DNA of 64,000 nt from Nocardioides sp. zg-DK7169 (lineage in GTDB: Bacteria > Actinomycetota > Actinomycetes > Propionibacteriales > Nocardioidaceae). The position numbers and the translations under genes are program-made. Location: positions 1-64,000 of the forward strand of contig NZ_JABJRA010000011.1 in NCBI RefSeq assembly GCF_013155365.1. The letters are read 5' to 3'. Below are positions 57,889 through 64,000 of the stretch, piece after piece. Below the pieces are notes generated by a model that saw only the letters and a list, made by a program, of their open reading frames with translations, had not been told where the DNA came from and made no database searches. The number at the start of each line of letters is the position of its first letter. Positions within the stretch are counted from its first letter, which is position 1.

Positions 57889-59829
57889 TCAGCTGCTCGG
57901 GTGCTCCTCGGGGGTCGACGTGACGTACGGCAGGCGCACCAGGTCGAGGACGTGCTGGGCCGGCGAGCCCATCGGCGCCACCAGGCGGACCCGACTCGGG
58001 TCGCGGTCGTCCGCCGGCGCGATCACCTCGAAGAGCGTCTGGACCCCGGCGCTCGCGAGCAGGGTGACCTCCGAGAGGTCGATCCACACCTCGCGGGTGC
58101 CACCGCGGGTGGCGTGCGCGAGCCGGCGGCGGAACTCGTCGGCGGCTCGCTGGTCGACCGCTCCCCGCAGCGTGACGCCGCCCTCGGTCGCCTCGAGGAC
58201 CATCGGCTCGTGGCCCCCGGCGCGACCGGGCGCGGCGGAGGAGGTCAGCAGGCCGGCCTCGGTGGTGGGCCAGTAGCGCAGCCGCACCGTCGTCCCGTGC
58301 TCGTCGTGGCTCACGTCGAGCTCGTCGGCGAAGCCGCGCGCCATCGCCAGGCCGCGGCCACGGCCGCGGTCGGCACCCGGGGCGCGCCACTGGCCACGGT
58401 CGCTGACGCTCAGCTCGATCAGGCCGCCCGGCAGGAGCGCGCCGTGGACGACGACGACCGCCTCGGTGCGGGGCACGTCCGGCAGGTAGGCGTGCTCGAC
58501 CGCGTTGCTGACCAGCTCGCCCACCGCGTGCTGGAGCGCGAGCTCGTCGAGGCGACCGACGTGGACCGTGTCGAGCCACTCGGAGAGGCTGTGGCGCACA
58601 GCGCGCAGGGTGTCGGGGAAGGCCGGCAGCACCAGCTCGAGGGGCTTCGGCGCCGCGACGACCTGTGCGGCCACGAGGGTCACGTCGTCCTCCATGCCGC
58701 CGGCCCGGGTGAGGTCCTCGACCGTACGGCGGGCCACGACCTCGGCCAGGCTCTCCTTCGAGGACGCCGCACCGCAGGCGGGGCCGGCCTCGTCGACGAC
58801 CCGTCCGACCAGGTGGGCGAGGTCGAGGGTGTTCTGGCTCGCGGAGCGACCGGGGCGCTCGACCAGGCCGTCGCTGTAGAGCAGCACCAGGTCGCCGTCG
58901 GCGAGCGCGCGCTGCTCCAGCGCGAACGTGCCGCCGGCGCCGAGCGGCGCCGCGCCCGAGCCCGGAAGGTACGTCGTGTCGCCGGTGGCACTGGCGACCA
59001 GCGGCGGCGGGTGGCCGGCCGTGCAGTAGTGCAAGGTGCGTCGGTCCGCGCTCACCACGGCCACGCAGACGGTGGTCGAGCGGGCCGCGGGCACCCGGCG
59101 CGCACGCCGCTCGAGCATCTCGAGCGCGGCCACCACGTCCCCGTCCTCGCGCACCCGCTCCTCGAAGAGGCTGCGCAGCTCCCCCATCACGACCGAGGCA
59201 CGCACGCCGTGGCCGACGACGTCGCCGACCACCATCACCGTGCGACCGTCCGCCAGGGCCAGCACGTCGAACCAGTCGCCTCCGGCGCAGGTCCCGTCCT
59301 GGGCGAGCAGGTAGCGCGCCGCCAGGGACAGGCCCGGGACGATCGGCAGCCCGTCGGGCAGCAGGGCGTCCTGGAGCGTCACCAGCACCTCGGTGTCGGC
59401 GTCGGCGCGGGCCTGGGCCTCTCGCGTCCGGGCCACCGCCGCGGCCGCCGCCCGTCGGTGCGCCGCCGCGGTGGAGTCGCTGGCCTGGGCGATCACGCCG
59501 CGGACCTCGCCGTCGTCGTCGCGCCACGGGGTGAGCACACAGCGGTAGTAGGCGTCGGCGGCGGTCGCGCTGCGCGCGGGCACCCGCCACTCCTCCTCGA
59601 CGAACGGCACCCCGCTCGTGGCGACCTCCTGGGCCCGGGCGACCAGAGGGGCGCCCGCAGGCCCGGGGAACGCCTCGGCGACCGGCCGTCCGCGCAGGTC
59701 GCCGAAGACCGCCCGGGAGTCCGCGTTCATCGCCGTGAGCACCAGGTCGGGGCCCTCCGCGACCGCCAGCAGTCCGGGCGCGTGCTCGAACGCCGCGAGT
59801 GCTGCTTCGGACGGCTCGTCGTGTGACAC
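57889..59829 (-). CDS. PAS - PP2C (SpoIIE-type) - RsbW-like ATPase - STAS protein
   Basis: About 646 residues with four modules: PAS (about 10-125), SpoIIE/RsbU-type PP2C phosphatase (about 160-375; metal Asp in AGGDWFDVL and GDVVGHG, then LLYSDGL and EDDVTLV), GHKL anti-sigma-type ATPase (about 390-520; VGELVSNAVEHA, SDRGQW, GRGRGLAMARG), and STAS (about 540-640; VWIDLSEVTLLASAG with the acceptor Ser). All three partner-switch activities lie on one chain. GTG 59829 is chosen for its GGAGAGG; ATG 59856 is an alternative. The promoter candidate (60038-60062) excludes a start at or beyond 60030. Confidence 0.9.
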   Translation of the reverse strand: MSHDEPSEAALAAFEHAPGLLAVAEGPDLVLTAMNADSRAVFGDLRGRPVAEAFPGPAGAPLVARAQEVATSGVPFVEEEWRVPARSATAADAYYRCVLTPWRDDDGEVRGVIAQASDSTAAAHRRAAAAAVARTREAQARADADTEVLVTLQDALLPDGLPIVPGLSLAARYLLAQDGTCAGGDWFDVLALADGRTVMVVGDVVGHGVRASVVMGELRSLFEERVREDGDVVAALEMLERRARRVPAARSTTVCVAVVSADRRTLHYCTAGHPPPLVASATGDTTYLPGSGAAPLGAGGTFALEQRALADGDLVLLYSDGLVERPGRSASQNTLDLAHLVGRVVDEAGPACGAASSKESLAEVVARRTVEDLTRAGGMEDDVTLVAAQVVAAPKPLELVLPAFPDTLRAVRHSLSEWLDTVHVGRLDELALQHAVGELVSNAVEHAYLPDVPRTEAVVVVHGALLPGGLIELSVSDRGQWRAPGADRGRGRGLAMARGFADELDVSHDEHGTTVRLRYWPTTEAGLLTSSAAPGRAGGHEPMVLEATEGGVTLRGAVDQRAADEFRRRLAHATRGGTREVWIDLSEVTLLASAGVQTLFEVIAPADDRDPSRVRLVAPMGSPAQHVLDLVRLPYVTSTPEEHPSS

Positions 59830-60037
59830 GTTGCTGACCTCTCCGGGGTGGCTCATGGGTGGACCTGCGACTGGCACGCGAGGACCAACGCTCTCCGGCG
59901 GCGGGCGGCAGGCGGCGTTCGACCGGCCCGCCCCTCCGGTTCTCTCGTCCACGTCGCTGCCAGCATGATCCCCCTTGGACGTCGTGTCGGTGACGTCGCG
60001 TCCCGCGGTGGACGCGACAGGTGTCCCGCGCAGGGCG

Positions 60038-60062
60038 GTACCCGTGGGCACCCGTCGATAAC
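60038..60062 (-). promoter_or_regulatory. Candidate SigB-type promoter of the PP2C gene
   Basis: Read on the minus strand, GTTA (60062-60059), a 15-nt spacer and GGGTAC (60043-60038) match the SigB/SigF pattern GTTT-N14-16-GGGTAY well. It would give a leader of about 200 nt to the PP2C gene; that leader holds no convincing reading frame. Confidence 0.5.
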
Positions 60063-60138
60063 CTGCGCCGCGGACGACCCCGGCCTCTCACCCGTCCCGG
60101 GCGGAGGCCACGCGGTCGAGCCGGCTGCGCTCAGGCCC

Positions 60139-60166
60139 TTGCACGATCACGGCTCACGGGTAGCGT
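60139..60166 (+). promoter_or_regulatory. Candidate housekeeping promoter of the second sigma gene
   Basis: TTGCAC (60139-60144), 16-nt spacer, TAGCGT (60161-60166), about 60 nt before the sigma-factor start. The rest of 59857-60226 holds no gene that I can support. Confidence 0.4.
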
Positions 60167-60226
60167 GGCCTGCGAGCACGGGCCATACCCCGCTGAAGAA
60201 GCCGGCGGGGCACCACCGCACGACGG

Positions 60227-61102
60227 ATGGACCGCCCCATGTCACCTCAGCACGCCGAGACCACCCCCCAGGCCACGACCGTCCCTGCCCCTGCGGCGAT
60301 CCCGGCGCCGGCCCGCGACGGCGACCGGGGCAAGACCCGGCAGCAGCGCTCGGAGCTGACCCGCGAGCTCCTCGACCGGGCGTCGGCGACCACCGACGAG
60401 GCGACGCGCGACGCGCTGCTCGAGGAGGTCGTGCTGGTCAACCGCGGGGTCGCGGAGGCGGTGGCCGCGCGCTACCGCAACCGTGGGATCGCCCAGGACG
60501 ACCTCGTCCAGGTGGCCTACGAGGGCCTCACCAAGGCGGTGCGGCGCTTCGACCCCGCGCTGCGCAACGACCTGCTCACCTACGCCGTGCCGACGATCCG
60601 CGGGGAGGTGCAGCGCTACTTCCGCGACCAGGGCTGGACGGTCCGCCCGCCGCGTCGCATCCAGGAGCTGCAGTGGCGCGTCAACCGCTGCCTCGACGAC
60701 CTGGGCCACGAGCTCGGCCGCGAGCCCCGAGACGAGGAGGTGATGTCGCGCCTCGCCCTGGGCTCCACTGAGTACCGCGAGGTGCTGGAGGCGTTCGGCT
60801 GCTTCCAGCCCACCTCCCTGGACAACCCGGTCAGCGCCGACGGCGCCACCACTCTCGGCGAGCTGATCGCCGACGAGGACCGGGCCCAGCGGGCCAGCGA
60901 GGCCCGGGTGGTGCTCGCGCCGGTCGTGCGCCAGCTGTCCGAGCGCGACCGCCGGATCCTCTACCTGCGCTTCTTCGAGGACCGCACCCAGGAGCAGATC
61001 GGCACCGAGCTGGGGGTCACCCAGATGCAGGTCTCCCGTCTGCTCTCCCGGATCCTGCGCCGCCTGCGCGACCAGGTCGAGGGCGAGGTCGCGCCCACGT
61101 GA
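60227..61102 (+). CDS. SigB/SigF/SigG family RNA polymerase sigma factor (second paralogue)
   Basis: A 291-residue paralogue of the sigma factor at 55995-56795. It has the same region 2 (ARYRNRGIAQDDLVQVAYEGL, SYAVPTIRGEV-like core with RYFRDQGWTVRPPRRIQEL) and an almost identical region 4 (LSERDRRILYLRFFEDRTQEQIG, TQMQVSRLLSRIL). The N-terminal 30 residues are Pro/Ala-rich and not conserved; ATG 60239 is an alternative. Two SigB paralogues only 4 kb apart, flanking STAS and PP2C genes, suggest overlapping stress regulons with shared regulators. Confidence 0.92.
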   Translation: MDRPMSPQHAETTPQATTVPAPAAIPAPARDGDRGKTRQQRSELTRELLDRASATTDEATRDALLEEVVLVNRGVAEAVAARYRNRGIAQDDLVQVAYEGLTKAVRRFDPALRNDLLTYAVPTIRGEVQRYFRDQGWTVRPPRRIQELQWRVNRCLDDLGHELGREPRDEEVMSRLALGSTEYREVLEAFGCFQPTSLDNPVSADGATTLGELIADEDRAQRASEARVVLAPVVRQLSERDRRILYLRFFEDRTQEQIGTELGVTQMQVSRLLSRILRRLRDQVEGEVAPT

Positions 61103-61106
61103 GCCG

Positions 61107-61814
61107 ATGCCCATGAGGGACGAGACCCCCTCGGCGGCGTACTTCGCCGAGCTGGCCGTGGACCTGCTGCACGCCCCGGGCGAGCTCACCTTCCAGCGCG
61201 TGGTCGACCGCGCCGTCGAGGTGGTGCCGGGCTCGGACTACGCCGGGATCACGCTGCGCACCAAGCGGGGGCGGGCCACGACCGTCGCCTCGACCGACGA
61301 GATCGTCGAGCTCCTCGACAAGGAGCAGTACGCCCTGGGCCAGGGCCCCTGCCTGGACGCCGCCGACGACCAGCCGTGCCGGGTCGCGGCCGACCTCGGC
61401 ACCGACGAGCGGTGGCCGCAGTGGGCGCCGTACGCCGTGGACCTCGAGGTCCGCTCGGTGCTCAGCCTGCGGCTGCACAACGGCACCGCCACCCTCGGCG
61501 CGCTCAACCTGTACGCCGCGCGTCCCGACGCCTTCGATCAGGACGCCGTCGACGTCGCGCTGATCTTCACCACCCACGCGACCGAGGCGCTGCGCACCTC
61601 CGCCCTGATCAGCGACCTGCAGACCGCGCTGGGCTCGCGCCACGCGATCGGCATCGCCCAGGGCGTGCTGGCGGCGCGCTACGGCCTCACCTACGAGGCG
61701 GCGTTCGCGGTGCTGCACCGCTACTCCAACGAGACCAACACCGTGCTCCGCGAGGTCGCCGAGCGGGTGATGGAGACCCGCGAGCTCCCCTCGCGGACGC
61801 CGCCCCCGGGGTGA
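61107..61814 (+). CDS. GAF - ANTAR antitermination regulator
   Basis: A 235-residue protein with a GAF sensor (about 25-155; DYAGITLRTKRGR, GQGPCLDAADD) and a C-terminal ANTAR RNA-binding domain (about 170-225; TALGSRHAIGIAQGVLAARYGLTYEAAFAVLHRYS). ANTAR proteins bind paired hexaloop hairpins to prevent transcription termination. The gene starts 4 nt after the second sigma factor, so the two are cotranscribed. A second ATG lies at 61113. Confidence 0.9.
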   Translation: MPMRDETPSAAYFAELAVDLLHAPGELTFQRVVDRAVEVVPGSDYAGITLRTKRGRATTVASTDEIVELLDKEQYALGQGPCLDAADDQPCRVAADLGTDERWPQWAPYAVDLEVRSVLSLRLHNGTATLGALNLYAARPDAFDQDAVDVALIFTTHATEALRTSALISDLQTALGSRHAIGIAQGVLAARYGLTYEAAFAVLHRYSNETNTVLREVAERVMETRELPSRTPPPG

Positions 61815-61922
61815 GGCCCCGGCGAAGCGGCGGGCCCGTCACGAGACGTTAGGATCGGGCGTGCGACCCGTCCTGGACGAAGCCAGGCCGCACCGACGCC
61901 GATCCGATCCGGAGGATCCCTG

Positions 61923-62747
61923 TTGCCCCGCCGTGCGCGACACCTGTCCGGCCGTGCCCTCGGGCTCGCGGCGCTGCTCGCCGTGCTCGTCACGGGATGC
62001 AGCGACGAGGAGGCCCAAGGCAAGGATCCCGACCCGGCGCAGGTCGACGGCGTCGAGATCCCGGCCATCGGCGCCTGCCGCGTCCTCACCCCCGAGGACG
62101 TCGCCGAGCCGAGCAACGCGACCCGCACCGTCGACTGCGAGGAGGAGGTCCACACCGCGCAGACCTTCGCCGCCGGCGTGCTGCCCGAGCGCCTGGCCGA
62201 CGCCGACCGTGACGACGAGGAGCTCGGCGCGTTCGCCTATCGCACCTGCTCCACGGCGTTCATGGAGTTCATGGGCGCCGACGAGAGCCTGGTCATGCGC
62301 AGCATGCTCAGCTGGGCCTGGTTCCGCCCCTCCGAGCAGGCGTGGGACGAGGGTGCGCGCTGGTACCGCTGCGACGTCGTCGGCGGCGGCGACCAGGCCA
62401 AGGAGTTCCTCACCCTCCCCGAGAGGACCGAGGGCCTGCTCGCCGGCCGGCCCGCGGACCGCTGGATGGCCTGCGTCGAGGGCCCGACCATCGAGGACGC
62501 CCCGCGCATCCCGTGCTCGCAGGAGCACGACTGGCGCGCGGTCAGCGCGATCAAGGTCGGCGAGCCGGAGGACCCCTACCCGGGCGAGCGGATGGTGGAG
62601 GTCACCACCCGCGACTACTGCTCGCGCTGGGTGGGCGCCTGGCTGGAGTACCCCGTCAGCTACGACTACGCCTACACCTGGTTCCACGAGGCGGAGTGGG
62701 AGGCCGGCAACCGGAGGTCGGTGTGCTGGGCGCGCACGGAGCGCTGA
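61923..62747 (+). CDS. Septum-formation family lipoprotein (first of tandem pair)
   Basis: A 274-residue lipoprotein. TTG 61923 follows GGAGGA; the signal peptide ends at lipobox VTGC. The mature domain has paired Cys and conserved Trp/Tyr blocks: GACRVLTPEDV, CEEEVHTAQTF, EGARWYRCDVVG, CVEGPTIEDAPRIPCSQEHDWRAV, matching the septum-formation (DUF4190-associated) family. Function at the septum or wall is only suggested by the family name. It overlaps the second copy by 25 nt. Confidence 0.82.
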   Translation: MPRRARHLSGRALGLAALLAVLVTGCSDEEAQGKDPDPAQVDGVEIPAIGACRVLTPEDVAEPSNATRTVDCEEEVHTAQTFAAGVLPERLADADRDDEELGAFAYRTCSTAFMEFMGADESLVMRSMLSWAWFRPSEQAWDEGARWYRCDVVGGGDQAKEFLTLPERTEGLLAGRPADRWMACVEGPTIEDAPRIPCSQEHDWRAVSAIKVGEPEDPYPGERMVEVTTRDYCSRWVGAWLEYPVSYDYAYTWFHEAEWEAGNRRSVCWARTER

Positions 62748-63586
62748 GGCCCGGGCGCGCCGCCGCTCTCGTGCTCACCGCCGCGCTCGCGCTGCTCCTC
62801 GCCGTCGTGCTCGGTGCGTGCACCGGCAGCTCGGAGGATCCCGACGCGGCCCCGACCGAGACCGCCACCCCCGAGGCCGTCCCGACCGCCCGCGAGGTGC
62901 CCGCACCGAAGGTCGGGACCTGCCACCGGCTGACCTACGCCGAGGCCGTCGCCCCGGTGGCCCCGGAGGGCTCGGTCCCGTGCGCGAAGCCGCACACCTC
63001 GGTGACCTACGCCGCTGGCGCGCTCGACGACGTGGTCCGCGGCCACCTCGTGGCCGTCGACTCTGCGCGCGTGCAGGCCCAGGTCGCGCAGACCTGCCCG
63101 CGCGCCCTGCGCGGGTTCCTCGGCGGCACGCTCGACGACCTGCGCCTGAGCATGCTCCGGCCGGTCTGGTTCACCCCGACCGTCGAGCAGTCCGACGCGG
63201 GCGCGCGTTGGTACCGCTGCGACGTCATCGCGGTCACGGCGGGCAAGCGGCTGACCCCGCTCGGGCGCGGCCTGCGCGGCGTGCTGGGACGCGAGGGCGA
63301 CCGCAACCGCTACGCCATGTGCGGCACCGCCGCCCCCGACGCCGCGTCGTTCCGCCGGGTGCAGTGCTCGCAGGAGCACACCTGGCGCGCGATCTCGGTG
63401 GTCGGCCTCCCCGGGGGCCCCTACCCGGGCACCGAGGCGGTGCGCGCCGCCGGCCAGGCGCCCTGCGAGGACGCCGGCCGCGACGTCGCCGCGGACCCGC
63501 TGAGCTTCAGCTGGGGCTATGAGTGGCCGACCCTCGAGCAGTGGCGGGCCGGACAGACCTACGGCCGGTGCTGGGCACCGGCCTGA
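62723..63586 (+). CDS. Septum-formation family lipoprotein (second of tandem pair)
   Basis: A 287-residue paralogue with its own signal peptide (lipobox LGAC). GTG 62723 lies 5 nt after GGAGG inside the preceding gene. It shares GARWYRCDVIA and CSQEHTWRAIS with the first copy, as well as the HxxV/TCHRLTYAEAV block, but has diverged elsewhere. The pair arose by duplication and is translationally coupled. Confidence 0.82.
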   Translation: MLGAHGALRPGRAAALVLTAALALLLAVVLGACTGSSEDPDAAPTETATPEAVPTAREVPAPKVGTCHRLTYAEAVAPVAPEGSVPCAKPHTSVTYAAGALDDVVRGHLVAVDSARVQAQVAQTCPRALRGFLGGTLDDLRLSMLRPVWFTPTVEQSDAGARWYRCDVIAVTAGKRLTPLGRGLRGVLGREGDRNRYAMCGTAAPDAASFRRVQCSQEHTWRAISVVGLPGGPYPGTEAVRAAGQAPCEDAGRDVAADPLSFSWGYEWPTLEQWRAGQTYGRCWAPA

Positions 63587-63593
63587 GGCCTCC

Positions 63594-64000
63594 TCAGAAG
63601 CCGAGCTTGCGCAGCTGGCGCGGGTCGCGCTGCCAGTCCTTGGCGATCTTGACGTGCAGGTCGAGGTAGACCGGCGTGCCGAGGAGCGCCTCGATCTGGC
63701 GGCGCGAGTCGGTGCCGACCTTGCGCAGCCGGGCGCCCTTGTGGCCGATCATGATCCCCTTCTGGGAGTCGCGCTCGACGTAGACGTTCGCGTGGATGTC
63801 GAGCAGCGGCCGGTCCGCCGGCCGGTCCTCGCGCAGCCGCATCTCCTCGACCACCACGGCGATCGAGTGGGGCATCTCGTCGCGGACGTCCTCGAGGGCG
63901 GCCTCGCGGATCAGCTCGGCGACGAGGATCTCCTCCGGGGCGTCGCTGAGGTCGCCGTCCGGATAGAGCTGCGGGCCCTCGGGCAGCAGCTGGACCAGCA
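63594..64000 (-). CDS. era: GTPase Era, C-terminal part
   Basis: Only the 3' portion is in the window; the gene continues beyond position 64000. The visible part has the Era signature before the KH domain (IREAALEDVRDEMPHSIAVVVEEM) and the KH loop IGHKGARLRKVG, ending DPRQLRKLGF. Era binds the 3' end of 16S rRNA during 30S assembly. The GTPase domain lies outside the window. Confidence 0.93.
   Translation of the reverse strand, partial: LVQLLPEGPQLYPDGDLSDAPEEILVAELIREAALEDVRDEMPHSIAVVVEEMRLREDRPADRPLLDIHANVYVERDSQKGIMIGHKGARLRKVGTDSRRQIEALLGTPVYLDLHVKIAKDWQRDPRQLRKLGF

Overview
The window is high-GC, gene-dense, tRNA-poor chromosomal DNA from an actinobacterium, most likely Nocardioides or a close Nocardioidaceae relative. 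This is inferred from GC-rich codon usage, many GTG starts, many genes with a -10 box 6-7 nt before the start codon (leaderless mRNAs), SigB-type sigma factors with SpoIIE/STAS/ANTAR regulators, a LexA-boxed DUF222-HNH gene and a KshA/Hsa-type catabolic cluster. I see no rRNA, CRISPR array, insertion sequence or prophage. Two tRNAs are present, one with a CAT anticodon and one tRNA-Asn.

Layout. 0-1.3 kb: tail of a membrane protein (possibly a Ser/Thr kinase), an orphan HPt protein and a small membrane protein. 1.4-8.5 kb: a catabolic cluster. An IclR regulator is divergent from an HsaB-like flavin reductase and a luciferase-like oxidoreductase. These are followed by a KshA-type Rieske oxygenase, an HsaA-like hydroxylase, an HsaC-like extradiol dioxygenase, a small Cys-rich protein and a SnoaL-like protein. 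Two palindromes are shared by the two promoter regions, and a 22-bp-arm hairpin closes the cluster. 8.6-17 kb: SOS-controlled DUF222-HNH protein, tRNA(CAT), RtcB, a small gene behind a CebR-like operator, a tocopherol-cyclase homologue, DUF72, a large secreted purple-acid-phosphatase-like protein and tRNA-Asn. 17-25 kb: dnaG, a D-2-hydroxyacid dehydrogenase, a dGTPase, a phospholipase-D-like protein and an AI-2E-family permease.

24.9-31.1 kb: a five-gene module of ATP-grasp enzyme, PgaC-like family-2 glycosyltransferase and membrane-anchored barrel-like protein, converging on a histidine kinase and a response regulator whose output domain is a PIG-L deacetylase. A palindrome with DasR-type half-sites lies at the promoter of the regulator operon. 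I regard this as the best candidate for an undescribed system: glycan synthesis with a phosphorelay-controlled deacetylase. 31-47 kb: housekeeping genes (SH3/peptidase-like cell-wall protein, dusB, glycyl-tRNA synthetase, uppS, recO, leuA with a Leu-codon attenuator), a zinc-uptake operon znuACB-zur with twin Zur boxes, and a CDGSH/diiron-oxygenase-like pair. 47-52 kb: stress genes (large catalase, BrkB family protein, FAD-Rieske oxidoreductase).

52.3-61.8 kb: a general-stress signalling island. It has a receiver fused to an RsbW-like ATPase, a receiver-PAS-PAS-histidine kinase, two paralogous SigB-family sigma factors, a STAS protein, a PAS-PP2C-ATPase-STAS protein and a GAF-ANTAR protein. 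61.9-64 kb: two tandem septum-formation-type lipoproteins and the 3' end of era on the opposite strand.

Functions are read from motifs and family knowledge only; no database search was run.
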